DNA of 64,000 bases from an uncultured Alphaproteobacteria bacterium (GCA_902599445.1 CACKFK010000005.1:1-64000); one strand, 5' to 3'; positions 25,509 to 34,349 are shown, counted from the stretch's first letter. The notes: generated from the sequence alone by a model not told the origin. Translations and numbers: made by a program.

Positions 25509-25543
25509 GTGGCGGGCAGATATGGTTTGCCCGCCATTTTTTT
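25509..25543 (+). terminator. Rho-independent terminator between fdhB and fdhC
   Basis: A GC-rich perfect stem (GGCGGGCA 25511-25518 with TGCCCGCC 25528-25535, extendable by two pairs) and 9-nt loop are followed at once by seven T residues. This is the clearest intrinsic terminator in the window. It separates fdhAB from fdhC, implying partial readthrough or a separate promoter for fdhC and hence different amounts of the soluble and membrane subunits. Confidence 0.9.
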
Positions 25544-25583
25544 ATATTAGATTTGTTATCAAATGTGTTAAAATGGAGCAGTT

Positions 25584-26804
25584 ATGATTAGGCTTTTTTA
25601 TGTTGTATCCCTAATGTTCATGCTAGTGGGGGCCGGTTATTCAGAAGACGGAATCGTTATAAATAATAATTCTAGAGCTGAAACTGGTGGGGCCCAAACG
25701 CTTGAAGATATTCTGGCTAGGCAGCGAGGTGAAGAAGTCAATTATAACTTTAGGAAAAACGCTACAGGGCAGCAGGGGGTCGATTCTGACACTATAAGCC
25801 CTCTTGGAAGTATGGGATTAGCTTCTGATTCTGAGATTTTTCGACAGTTAAGGTATAATAAGGCTGATATAAATGTTTCGAGTAAGTCGGCTGCTTCAGA
25901 AATCCTAGTGCAGGATTCTGGAATGAGCTGGTTAAATTTAAGGGAGGGCCCTCTTCAAAAATACGGAGGCCTGAGTCTTATCGGAATGATTGGCTTATTA
26001 GCCTTTTTTTTCCTGGTCAGGGGGAGAATACCTGTTGAGGGTGGATTGTCAGGATTAACTATCGAAAGGTTCAAACCTATTGAGCGATTTGCACATTGGC
26101 TTTTGGCATCTTCATTTATTCTACTCGGTCTCACCGGTTTACTTACTCTTTTTGGACGTAATTATTTGATTCCAGTGCTTGGGCATGAAACTTTCTCCGT
26201 CTTGGCTTTAGGTTCCAAGTGGATTCACAACAATGTTTCCTGGGCCTTTATGGCAAGTCTGGCAGTGATTTTCGTTTTTTGGGTTGTACATAATATCCCC
26301 ACAAGGCTCGACGTGAAATGGATTTTAAAAGGAGGTGGTATGTTTTCTTCCCATTCCCACCCATCTGCGAAAAAGTTTAATGCGGGCCAGAAAATAATTT
26401 TTTGGGTTGTGATATTGCTTGGGACTTCTGTTTCGGCGTCGGGTTTGTCGTTACTATTTCCTTTTGAGTTCCCAATGTTTGCAGCAACTTTCGCAAAATT
26501 GAATTCCTTAGGTATCCCAAGCTTACTGGGAATGGAAAATTTGCCGACAAATCTTTTGCCACATGAAGAAATGCAGTTATCTCAAGTTTGGCATACGATT
26601 GTTGCTTTTATTATGATGGTTGTTATCATCGCTCATATTTATATTGGATCAGTTGGGATGGTTGGGGCTTACGATGCTATGGGTTCAGGGCAGGTGGATG
26701 TTAATTGGGCCAAGCAGCACCATGATCTTTGGGAGGAAGAGATGAGTGAGAAGACGCCAAAAACTGGTAAAAAATCTACTGAGGCAATCACACCTGCTGA
26801 GTGA
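25584..26804 (+). CDS. fdhC: Formate dehydrogenase cytochrome b subunit gamma
   Basis: This 406-residue membrane subunit anchors the enzyme and passes electrons to quinone. A signal-like N-terminus (MIRLFYVVSLMFMLVGAGYS) is followed by about 110 soluble, probably periplasmic residues, then a first helix (SLIGMIGLLAFFFLV) and the four-helix cytochrome b core starting at IERFAHWLLASSFILLGLTG. Haem-ligand histidines are expected in FAHW, KWIHNN and the last helix IIAHIYIG. The C-terminus is charged and cytoplasmic. The long periplasmic extension is typical of this alphaproteobacterial type rather than of E. coli FdnI. It follows the terminator at 25509-25543. Confidence 0.92.
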   Translation: MIRLFYVVSLMFMLVGAGYSEDGIVINNNSRAETGGAQTLEDILARQRGEEVNYNFRKNATGQQGVDSDTISPLGSMGLASDSEIFRQLRYNKADINVSSKSAASEILVQDSGMSWLNLREGPLQKYGGLSLIGMIGLLAFFFLVRGRIPVEGGLSGLTIERFKPIERFAHWLLASSFILLGLTGLLTLFGRNYLIPVLGHETFSVLALGSKWIHNNVSWAFMASLAVIFVFWVVHNIPTRLDVKWILKGGGMFSSHSHPSAKKFNAGQKIIFWVVILLGTSVSASGLSLLFPFEFPMFAATFAKLNSLGIPSLLGMENLPTNLLPHEEMQLSQVWHTIVAFIMMVVIIAHIYIGSVGMVGAYDAMGSGQVDVNWAKQHHDLWEEEMSEKTPKTGKKSTEAITPAE

Positions 26805-26824
26805 GCAATAGAAAAGGATATCTT

Positions 26825-26950
26825 ATGAAACCATTTTTTGCTGCATTGCTAGTTCTCGTTGTGGTATCATTTGCTGCCTCCGAGTTATTAAAGTCTTCAG
26901 GTTTTTCAACAGCCGAGGTTACTTCCTCAACTTCAGTTAGATTAGATTGA
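26825..26950 (+). CDS. 41-residue hydrophobic peptide after fdhC
   Basis: A short frame of 41 codons starts with ATG at 26825 after AAGGAT (about 10 nt upstream) and lies 20 nt behind fdhC. The peptide begins MKPFFAALLVLVVVSFAAS, which is a membrane segment or signal peptide, and ends with a Ser/Thr-rich tail (EVTSSTSVRLD). Spacing and ribosome binding site suggest it is translated with fdhC; similar small hydrophobic ORFs may accompany this enzyme elsewhere, but I cannot confirm that. A small accessory membrane subunit is possible. Confidence 0.5.
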   Translation: MKPFFAALLVLVVVSFAASELLKSSGFSTAEVTSSTSVRLD

Positions 26951-26974
26951 GCTAATCATTTCATTTCGTAAAAT

Positions 26975-28360
26975 ATGTTTTTAAAGTCTGTTTTTAGCTT
27001 AACATTTTTGGCAAATTTGAAGAGCTGTAATAAAACAACTTTAGCACTATTTCTTATCTTGAATTTCCAGTTTATGCCAAACTTATGCTATTCTACCCCA
27101 ATAAAGCATGAGGGACACGGAGGACCTGTTATGGGTTTGGCTATCTCCACCGAAAAAAACCTGCTCGTTTCAACTAGCTTTGATTATTCTGTATTAGTGT
27201 GGGAGCTAGATGAAGTTAGAGAAATTAAACAGCTCATGGGACATGAAGCGGCTGTTAATGTGGCAAATTTCTCGAACTCGGGTGAATTACTAGCTACAGC
27301 TGGTGATGATGCAAAAATTTTTCTATGGAATTTTCAAGAAAAAGCACATCTTCCATCAGTTAAATTAATTTTGGATGCTCATACAGCAAAGGTGGTGGAC
27401 ATAGATTTTTCAAGCGACGATCAGTATTTGGCCAGTGCTAGTTGGGATCACAGTATAAAAATTTGGGATGTTGAAACAGGAAAATTAGTTAAAGCAATTT
27501 ATGGTCACGATGGTCCTGTCAATTCAGTTCAATTCTCAGAAGATGGCCAGTATCTTTATTCTGCAGGATATGATGGGACTATCAGGTATTGGCGATTATC
27601 AGATGGCGATGAAGTTCGTACACTGGTTGATAATGGCTGGGGTGTTAATGTTCTGGTGGTTGATGAGGCGGAGAACTTACTACTTTACGGGACGATTGAT
27701 GGCCTAATGACGATAAGAAGTTTAGATATGCAGAAAGTGCTGATAAGGATCCGGGAGGAAGGTGCACCTGTTTCCGCTTTAAACTACTATCCTAATGATA
27801 AGAAAGCCGTTTTTGGAAATATGAAGGGGCGGATAATATTTGTAGATATGGCTAAAATGAGAGTACAAAAAGACTTTTTAGCAGTTGATGGACCTGTTTG
27901 GGACGCAGTTTATAATTCAAAAAATGAGGCTGTCATAATAGGAGGGCTAGATGATAATCTCATTGAGTGGCGATTAAAATCCTTTCATTCAAATTATTTT
28001 CTGCCGAAATCTAATAATAGACGTTTTCAGGAGACGGATGCTTTAAGTAACGGAGCACTTCAGTTTGCACGAAAATGCAGCATATGCCACACGCTCGATA
28101 GTTCAGAGATTGGCAGAAGAGCAGGACCACCTCTGCTTGGAGTTTTTGGTAGAAAAGCAGGATCGATTGCAGATTATCCCTACTCCGATGCTTTACTAAA
28201 ATCTACAATTATATGGACTGAGGAGACCATTAGTTGGCTATTTGAAGCGGGTCCAGAAATTGTAACGCCCGGTACCAAAATGCCCATCCAGAAAATCAAG
28301 AGAAATCAGGACAGACTTGACTTAATAAATTTCTTAAAGGACGCTACCCAAACAAATTAA
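26975..28360 (+). CDS. Exported WD40-repeat protein with C-terminal cytochrome c
   Basis: This 461-residue protein has an N-terminal export signal (hydrophobic TTLALFLILNFQF; cleavage near CYS-TP), a WD40 beta-propeller of about six to seven blades (from about residue 48, with HDGPVNSVQFSEDG and SWDHSIKIWDV as clear repeats) and a class I cytochrome c. The haem site is CSICH (368-372), followed by the mitochondrial-like GPPLLGVFGRKAG and PGTKMP with the axial Met near 436. The ATG at 26975 lacks a good ribosome binding site, and an internal start just before the hydrophobic core is possible. Placed after fdhC, it could be the soluble electron acceptor or docking protein for the formate dehydrogenase; this is inference. 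Confidence 0.85.
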   Translation: MFLKSVFSLTFLANLKSCNKTTLALFLILNFQFMPNLCYSTPIKHEGHGGPVMGLAISTEKNLLVSTSFDYSVLVWELDEVREIKQLMGHEAAVNVANFSNSGELLATAGDDAKIFLWNFQEKAHLPSVKLILDAHTAKVVDIDFSSDDQYLASASWDHSIKIWDVETGKLVKAIYGHDGPVNSVQFSEDGQYLYSAGYDGTIRYWRLSDGDEVRTLVDNGWGVNVLVVDEAENLLLYGTIDGLMTIRSLDMQKVLIRIREEGAPVSALNYYPNDKKAVFGNMKGRIIFVDMAKMRVQKDFLAVDGPVWDAVYNSKNEAVIIGGLDDNLIEWRLKSFHSNYFLPKSNNRRFQETDALSNGALQFARKCSICHTLDSSEIGRRAGPPLLGVFGRKAGSIADYPYSDALLKSTIIWTEETISWLFEAGPEIVTPGTKMPIQKIKRNQDRLDLINFLKDATQTN

Positions 28361-28393
28361 TTAACTTTTATAGCAAGGGATTAATTTTCTCAA

Positions 28394-29791
28394 ATGAGAG
28401 GTTACTTTAAGGCAGTTTATTCAACAGATTCGATCAAAAAGATCGAATCTGAGTTGGCTAATAATGGAGTACAGAGTTTTCTATTAATGATGCGTGCTGC
28501 TCATGCAGCATGTGAATTATTGCTGTCACGTTCTGCTAATGACATTATTGTCTTTTGTGGTAAGGGGAATAATGGCGGTGATGGGTATGGGTTGGCTGCA
28601 CTACTCTTCATGGCTAATTGTAAAGTCAAGGTTCTTCAGGTTGAAATTCCTTTCACCAACGAGGCAAAGTTGGCTAGAACACTTTGCACTGATCTAGGTA
28701 TAAAAATTGAAGAATGGGATGCTAAACCTAAAAAGGGAATCTGGTATGTTGATGCCTTATTGGGTTCAGGGATTTCTAGGCCTCCTGAAGGAAAATATAA
28801 AACTGCAATTAATTTTTTAAACTCGGAAAAGAGTAAAGGGAAAAATGTTTTATCGTTAGATATTCCTAGTGGGCTCAATGGCACGACTGGTCAAGGTTAT
28901 GGGGTGGCTGTGCAGGCATCTGAAACGATAACCTTTTTAGCTATGAAACAAGGTTTGTTGACAGGTGCAGCAGTGGATTGCGTTGGTCAGCTCACCTTTA
29001 CTGATCTCGGAGTGGCAGCATATTCAAAGACAGCAGATGCTCAAATACTTGAAAAAAATGATTGTGATTTTGGAATTCTAAAGCCTTCTGCACATAAAGG
29101 TGACAGAGGAAATGTAATTGTTTTCGGAGGAATGGAGGGAATGGAAGGAGCAGGAATGTTGGCTGGTTTAGCTTCGCTGAAAGCAGGAGCAGGTAAAGTC
29201 TTCTGGATTACAAATACCCAGAGCCTTCAACGTCCTCCTGAACTTATTACTGTCAAGCCAGAAAAAAACATTGTGTTAAACTTGATTAGAAATTGTCGAG
29301 TATGTGTGTTGGGGCCAGGTTTAGGGGCTGGATTTGATAGCTTAATTAAGACAGTTTGGAATTCTAACATACCGATTGTTCTAGATGCGGACGGTATTCG
29401 TTGGTTGGCAAGGGAGCTGCCACGGAAGAGAGAGGGAAAGCTTGTGGTAACACCTCACCCAGGTGAAGCTACTGATTTGGTTAAAGGTAAGGAACTTGAT
29501 CGTTTTAAAACGATTTTACTCTTAAGAGAGCATTTTGGGGGTGATTGGATTCTAAAGGGTGCAGGCACATTAATTTCTGAATCAAAGACATTATGGATTA
29601 ATAAGTTGAATATGCCCCAATTAGGAACAGCAGGTTCTGGGGATGTTTTGGCAGGATTTGTAGCGGGCGTTTGGTCAAGGGGCTCAAAAACTCCTGCTCG
29701 AACAGGAGTTTGGTTGCATAGTTGTTTTGCTAAGGATGCTTTTGAGAAAAAAACGTCCCCTTTTTTAACCGCTAGCGACCTATTAAATTAG
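28394..29791 (+). CDS. nnr: Bifunctional NAD(P)H-hydrate epimerase/dehydratase
   Basis: This 465-residue repair enzyme restores damaged NADH and NADPH. The N-terminal YjeF_N epimerase domain (about 1-205) has FCGKGNNGGDGYGLA and the nearby DALLGSGISRPPEG. The C-terminal ribokinase-like ADP-dependent dehydratase domain has SAHKGDRGNVIVFGG, VTPHPGEATDL and the catalytic GTAGSGDVLAGFVAG. The domain order is the standard bacterial fusion. It starts 33 nt after the WD40-cytochrome gene. The following 144 nt up to the hydroxyacid oxidase gene contain no gene. Confidence 0.93.
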   Translation: MRGYFKAVYSTDSIKKIESELANNGVQSFLLMMRAAHAACELLLSRSANDIIVFCGKGNNGGDGYGLAALLFMANCKVKVLQVEIPFTNEAKLARTLCTDLGIKIEEWDAKPKKGIWYVDALLGSGISRPPEGKYKTAINFLNSEKSKGKNVLSLDIPSGLNGTTGQGYGVAVQASETITFLAMKQGLLTGAAVDCVGQLTFTDLGVAAYSKTADAQILEKNDCDFGILKPSAHKGDRGNVIVFGGMEGMEGAGMLAGLASLKAGAGKVFWITNTQSLQRPPELITVKPEKNIVLNLIRNCRVCVLGPGLGAGFDSLIKTVWNSNIPIVLDADGIRWLARELPRKREGKLVVTPHPGEATDLVKGKELDRFKTILLLREHFGGDWILKGAGTLISESKTLWINKLNMPQLGTAGSGDVLAGFVAGVWSRGSKTPARTGVWLHSCFAKDAFEKKTSPFLTASDLLN

Positions 29792-29935
29792 GAGGAAAGT
29801 ATAAAAAAGCGATACTAGTGACAAACTCATTTGATGATTTCTTTTGATACTTGACTCTAGGTTATTGAGTTATTGCCAGCTTATCGATATATGATGGAAT
29901 CTTAAAATCACTAAAATCTAACGGTAGGATTTACT

Positions 29936-31093
29936 TTGAATCTAAATCTTCTTCAAACTTTGAATGACTTTCGACAAAAAGCAAAAAAGAAATTACCTAA
30001 GATGGTTTTTGGCTACATAGACGGGGGAGCTGGAGATGGTCTAGCTGTGGATCGAAACAGGGAATCTTTTAAGAGAATTCTCTTGCAGCCAAGATCACTG
30101 GAGAATGTTTCTCAAAGGAACCAAACTAAAAATCTTTTGGGCAAACAGTGGCAACATGTTTTTGGGATTGCTCCGATGGGGTTATGTAATGTCGCCAATC
30201 CAAAGGCTGATATGATGTTAGCGCATTCAGCTAACAAGTATAACATTCCTTTATGTGTTTCCACGGCAGCATCGACGACCATGGAAAAAATGTATGAGAT
30301 TGCTGGGGATAATATCTGGTTTCAATTGTATATGGGTAATTCAAAAGAGGGAACTTTTAAACTCGTAAAAAGAGCGAACGAATTAGGAATCAAAAATTTG
30401 ATTCTCTCTGTTGATGTACCAGCACCGGGTTATAGACCAAGTGAAATTAGGACTGGGTTCAAAGCTCCATTTAAGTTTGGGCTTCAGCAAATATTAGATT
30501 GTGCGAGCCATCCTTCTTGGTCGATTCCGTATTTATTTAGTGGTATGCCCGACTTTGCTCATAATTATGGTTTATCTGGCAATGGTACCCCATTCTTTGA
30601 TAGATATTCAGGAACAAGGTTAATTGCGGATTTGGACTTTCTCAAGTCTCTTAGAGACCAATGGAAAGGAAATCTTTTTGTCAAAGGGATTACATTTGTT
30701 GAGGATGCCCACGAATCAATCAATTGTGGTTGTAATGGTATTTATGTTTCCAATCATGGGGGGAGGCAGTTGGAAAGTGTTCCTGCAGCTTTAGATCTCT
30801 TAAAGCTGATTAGAGAAGAACTTAGTCCACAAATTCCAATTTTGTTTGATAGCGGTTTGAGATCGGGAGAAGATATCATAAAAGCATTGGCCTTGGGGGC
30901 AGATTTTGTGTTTTTGGGAAGGCCTTTTCTCTTTGCTAGTGCTTTAGGCAGTAGGCAGGCAATCATGCATTTAATTGAAATATTGAACAAACAGATTGAC
31001 TCTGTTATGGCACAATTAGGATGCACTTCTCTAGAAAATTTGAGTAATACCGTAATATATGGTGTGGATAGAAGTAAAAAAATGGTGGGATAA
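29936..31093 (+). CDS. FMN-dependent alpha-hydroxyacid oxidase/dehydrogenase
   Basis: This 385-residue TIM-barrel flavoenzyme oxidises a 2-hydroxyacid (lactate, glycolate, mandelate type) to the 2-oxoacid. The signature SNHGGRQLE (about residues 279-287) holds the catalytic His and substrate-binding Arg; other motifs are APMGLCNVANP near the N-terminus, QLYMG, and FDSGLRSGEDIIKALALGAD for the FMN phosphate. It begins with TTG at 29936 behind GGTAGGA (29924-29930). It opens a tight operon whose next gene starts 2 nt after the stop. The substrate is not determined; its 2-oxo product could feed the thiamine-diphosphate enzyme encoded next. Confidence 0.88.
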   Translation: MNLNLLQTLNDFRQKAKKKLPKMVFGYIDGGAGDGLAVDRNRESFKRILLQPRSLENVSQRNQTKNLLGKQWQHVFGIAPMGLCNVANPKADMMLAHSANKYNIPLCVSTAASTTMEKMYEIAGDNIWFQLYMGNSKEGTFKLVKRANELGIKNLILSVDVPAPGYRPSEIRTGFKAPFKFGLQQILDCASHPSWSIPYLFSGMPDFAHNYGLSGNGTPFFDRYSGTRLIADLDFLKSLRDQWKGNLFVKGITFVEDAHESINCGCNGIYVSNHGGRQLESVPAALDLLKLIREELSPQIPILFDSGLRSGEDIIKALALGADFVFLGRPFLFASALGSRQAIMHLIEILNKQIDSVMAQLGCTSLENLSNTVIYGVDRSKKMVG

Positions 31094-31095
31094 GT

Positions 31096-32826
31096 ATGGT
31101 TCGTGGTGGGCACATATTAGCTAAGGCTATTCATGACAAAAACATAAAGCATGTTTTTACTTTAGCAGGAGGGTTTTGTAATCCTGCCCTTGAAGGATTG
31201 AAAAATTGTCAAATTCCAGTGGTTAATTGCCCTCACGAACAAATTGCTGGTCATTTAGCTGACGGTCATACTAGAATTACAAGAGACCCTACTGTTTGCT
31301 TAGTTGGCCCAGAAGGGTTCTCTAATGCTTTACCTGCAATGATGGAAGCATGGGGAGAAAGATCACCTGTAATTTTTATAACAGGTTCCTCAACATTTAA
31401 AAGAAAAGGAGCTGGTGGTTTTAAGGAAATTGATGATGTGGCCATGGCTGCACCCATCACAAAATATAGTTTTTCTGTTACCGATGGTACTAGGATCAGA
31501 GAGTTTGTTGACAGGGCATATAAAATTGCAGTGTCTGGTTATCCCGGTCCAGTACATCTAAGTATTCCCGTTGATATTATGTTCAGTTCATACCCTGATA
31601 ATATCGCTGAAATAGAGCGCCCTTTTCAACAATCATTAGTGTCTATCCCAAGAGCTTGGCCAGATCCGGAGGCAGTAACTAAGATAATTGAAGTTATATC
31701 TAAATCAAAGAGACCAATTTTAATAGCTGGCCACGGAGTTTGGTGGTCCAAGTCAGAAAAAAAATTAGCAACTTGTGCAAAAGAAATGGGAATTCCCATT
31801 TTCAATATACCTTATCATCAAAAACTTTTGAGGCAGAACCATAAGGAAATGATGGGGTTAGCTGATATTCACCAATATCATCCATCTAAATGGGCTTTGA
31901 GTAATTGCGACTGTGTCATAATGGTAGGAGCAAGGCTAGATAACCAGATGAATTTTGGTAACCCACCGTTGTTTCCAAAAACGTTAGAATTAATTTGTGT
32001 GAATGGGTCAGATGAGGAGATTCAAATGAATCGGGCCGCAGATCATCTATTGTTAAGTCATCCTGGAGCTTTCTTTGACGAGTTGTCAAAATTTAAGAAT
32101 AGTCTGAACGCGAATTTTGAATCAAATTGGTTAAATAAGCATTTGGAACTGAGAGAACACTGGGTTGAAGAAACTTTGCGAGATTTAGAAAGAAAGACCT
32201 CAGAGACTTCTTGGAATGGGACAGAAGTGCATCCTTTGCAATTAGCAATCGATGTAATTGAATCAATGGAAAGCGGAAACCATTTAGTTTTTGATGGTGG
32301 GAATACTCATTTTTGGTCAGAAATTGCTGCGAATGTGGTTGCCCAAAAAGGTAAGAATCTAGCCACAATAATGCACCCAGGATCATTTAGTTTATTAGGT
32401 TTGGGGGTGTCATTTGCGGTATCTTTAAAAAGGATCCATCCGAAAGATACCGTTGTTTTGATTAGTGGAGATGGTGCATTTCTATCGGGAGGACTGTCAA
32501 TAGAACTAGCCTTTCAGGAACAGCTACCCATTGTTGTCATTGTTGATAATAATGGTGGGCTGGATTGTATTTCTCAACAACAAGAAAGGATGTTTCAAAG
32601 TGGGTCCCACTTTGCAACCGATTTTAGGGATATCCCATTCCATGAAATGTTCAAGGGTCTTGGAGGATATGGAGAACTTGTGACTGAACGATCAGAGATA
32701 AAATCCGCAGTAGAAAGAGCTATTAATAGCAATAGGACAGCTTGCATAAATGTTAAAACTCGTGGACAGATTAGCCCAATTGTTGCGGCCACTTCTGATA
32801 AGCGGGATAAATCGTCAATTGAGTAA
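31096..32826 (+). CDS. Thiamine-diphosphate-dependent enzyme (acetolactate synthase-like)
   Basis: This 576-residue enzyme has the three-domain layout of acetolactate synthase and relatives. The catalytic Glu that activates the cofactor is in NCPHEQIAGHLADG (about residue 48), which excludes a typical glyoxylate carboligase, where a Val stands here. The cofactor motif runs from GDGAFLSGG to VDNNGG (about residues 458-485). Candidate activities are decarboxylation, carboligation or C-C cleavage of a 2-hydroxyacyl compound. It lies 2 nt behind a hydroxyacid oxidase gene and 3 nt before a transthyretin-like gene, so a shared degradative pathway is likely, but the reaction is unknown. Confidence 0.85.
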   Translation: MVRGGHILAKAIHDKNIKHVFTLAGGFCNPALEGLKNCQIPVVNCPHEQIAGHLADGHTRITRDPTVCLVGPEGFSNALPAMMEAWGERSPVIFITGSSTFKRKGAGGFKEIDDVAMAAPITKYSFSVTDGTRIREFVDRAYKIAVSGYPGPVHLSIPVDIMFSSYPDNIAEIERPFQQSLVSIPRAWPDPEAVTKIIEVISKSKRPILIAGHGVWWSKSEKKLATCAKEMGIPIFNIPYHQKLLRQNHKEMMGLADIHQYHPSKWALSNCDCVIMVGARLDNQMNFGNPPLFPKTLELICVNGSDEEIQMNRAADHLLLSHPGAFFDELSKFKNSLNANFESNWLNKHLELREHWVEETLRDLERKTSETSWNGTEVHPLQLAIDVIESMESGNHLVFDGGNTHFWSEIAANVVAQKGKNLATIMHPGSFSLLGLGVSFAVSLKRIHPKDTVVLISGDGAFLSGGLSIELAFQEQLPIVVIVDNNGGLDCISQQQERMFQSGSHFATDFRDIPFHEMFKGLGGYGELVTERSEIKSAVERAINSNRTACINVKTRGQISPIVAATSDKRDKSSIE

Positions 32827-32829
32827 ATA

Positions 32830-33189
32830 ATGGCAAGGTTCAGTACACATATTTTAAGCTCCCTAGATGGGACTCACTTGTCAGATATAGTGGTTTTACT
32901 GATTGAAATATCAAGAGCAGGTGAAAGACGAACAATAATGCAGGAAAGAACAGATAAAGGCGGGCGTATTAATACTGAATTTAAACCAAATGTGAGTGAA
33001 GGGTTTGAACATGAAGTTATTATTTCAATTCCTGAGTCATTTGGTGGTTTAGATCATTGGCCTAAATTGAGAAAAAATACCGAATTCTCTTCTATTTCTG
33101 TGAAGGTGAAAATTGAAAACAAGGATGGTAGTTATCACATGCCATTCATATTATCGCCCTATGGATTTTCTGGTTGGATCTCTAGGTAA
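32830..33189 (+). CDS. Second transthyretin-like hydrolase (5-hydroxyisourate hydrolase paralogue)
   Basis: This 119-residue protein is the same length as the uraH product at 9736 and aligns along its length. His of the first motif is present (FSTHILSS), Arg of the second (KGGRINTEF) and His of the third (SYHMPFILSPYGFSGW). The C-terminus is WISR instead of YRGS, so the catalytic terminal Ser and the signature are changed. It lies in an operon without other urate genes and 3 nt after the thiamine-diphosphate enzyme. The divergent sequence and context suggest hydrolysis of a different cyclic amide or imide; a redundant urate enzyme is less likely because the signature is lost. Confidence 0.82.
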   Translation: MARFSTHILSSLDGTHLSDIVVLLIEISRAGERRTIMQERTDKGGRINTEFKPNVSEGFEHEVIISIPESFGGLDHWPKLRKNTEFSSISVKVKIENKDGSYHMPFILSPYGFSGWISR

Positions 33190-33203
33190 CTGAGGAATCT
33201 GGT

Positions 33204-34349
33204 TTGATTGCTGATTTACAAATGTCTAGAAGGATAAGAAGAACCCATTTTACATCGTGTGTGGAAGAATTGGGTGTTTCAGGGTTTACGGTAGTGAATC
33301 ATACTCTACTACCAAAATCCTTTTCAAACAGTGTTGAAGAAGATTTCTATCATTTGAGAAATGATGTTCAAATATGGGATGTAGGTTGCCAAAGACAAGT
33401 GGAAATAGAGGGACCTGATGCTATGTCATTAGTTCAAATGATGACACCTAGAAATATTGCTAATGCTCAAGTGGGACAGTGCTTATATCTAGCTTTGACG
33501 ACGGATAAAGGTAAAATCATCAACGATCCAGTAATGTTGAAGTTGAGTGATGAAAAAATTTGGCTTTCCATTGCTGACTCTGATATATTTTTATGGGCTA
33601 AAGCCTTAGCTATAGGTCTGGGTTTGAAGGTGACAGTTAAAGAACCTGATGTTTCACCCCTGGCTGTTCAGGGGCCGGCGGCAAAAGATTTGATGGTTGA
33701 AATATTTGGTAAACAAGTAGAAGAATTAGGCTTTTTTCGATTTAAATCTCTGGATTTCGAGTCCACTAAACAGATAGTTGCTCGGTCGGGTTATTCTAGT
33801 CAGAATGGCTATGAGATTTATTTAGATAATCGTGACCTGGGAAAAAATTTGTGGGATGCCATCTGGGCTGGAGGGGAAAAGTATAATATAAGACCAGGGG
33901 CCCCCAATTTGATTGACCGAATTGAAGCAGGGTTGATTTCTTTTGGTAATGACATGACTAGCGAAAATACCCCACTTGAATGCGGTATGGAAAAATACTG
34001 TTCATTAACTGATAATATAGATTTTCTAGGTAAAGAATATTTGATTGAAGAAAAAAGGACAGGATCAAGAAGACAAATTCGAGGGGTAATATTTTCTGGT
34101 AAATCACAAGGCCCCTGTACGGTGCCATGGCAATTATATGATGGCAGTACAAATGTTGGCCAGATAACTTCTGGAATTTTTAACCCTAGTTTAGGGGTCA
34201 ATACTGGAATAGCCTTAATTGAGAAGGGACATTGGAATCTTGGGCAAAGAATAAATGTAGTAATTGGGAAAGGTGACATTAGACGAGGGCAAGTTTGTTT
34301 TCTCCCTTTTACTGTTCCAGAGAATCGTGAAATAATGATGAGCTTATAG
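33204..34349 (+). CDS. GcvT/DmdA-like tetrahydrofolate-dependent demethylase
   Basis: This 381-residue protein is of the aminomethyltransferase superfamily and looks closest, from memory, to DMSP demethylase DmdA: SRRIRRTHFT at the N-terminus, YHLRNDVQIWDVGCQRQVEI, SPLAVQGPAAKDL and the typical GNDMTSENTPLECGM (about residues 249-263). Such enzymes move a methyl group from substrate to THF. The start is TTG 33204 with GAGGA seven bases upstream; ATG 33222 is an alternative. The immediate neighbours (PhyH dioxygenase, thiamine-diphosphate enzyme) are not the DMSP-pathway partners DmdBCD, so another methylated substrate is quite possible. Confidence 0.8.
   Translation: MIADLQMSRRIRRTHFTSCVEELGVSGFTVVNHTLLPKSFSNSVEEDFYHLRNDVQIWDVGCQRQVEIEGPDAMSLVQMMTPRNIANAQVGQCLYLALTTDKGKIINDPVMLKLSDEKIWLSIADSDIFLWAKALAIGLGLKVTVKEPDVSPLAVQGPAAKDLMVEIFGKQVEELGFFRFKSLDFESTKQIVARSGYSSQNGYEIYLDNRDLGKNLWDAIWAGGEKYNIRPGAPNLIDRIEAGLISFGNDMTSENTPLECGMEKYCSLTDNIDFLGKEYLIEEKRTGSRRQIRGVIFSGKSQGPCTVPWQLYDGSTNVGQITSGIFNPSLGVNTGIALIEKGHWNLGQRINVVIGKGDIRRGQVCFLPFTVPENREIMMSL

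Noticed and set aside
31096-32826. Glyoxylate carboligase for the purine end product
   Set aside because: The cofactor-activating Glu is present where carboligase has Val, so the specific call is not supported.
33818-34279. 153-residue minus-strand ORF opposite the DmdA-like gene
   Set aside because: It is an antisense frame of a clearly conserved gene with no motif of its own; the same holds for the other long shadows such as 51944-52708.
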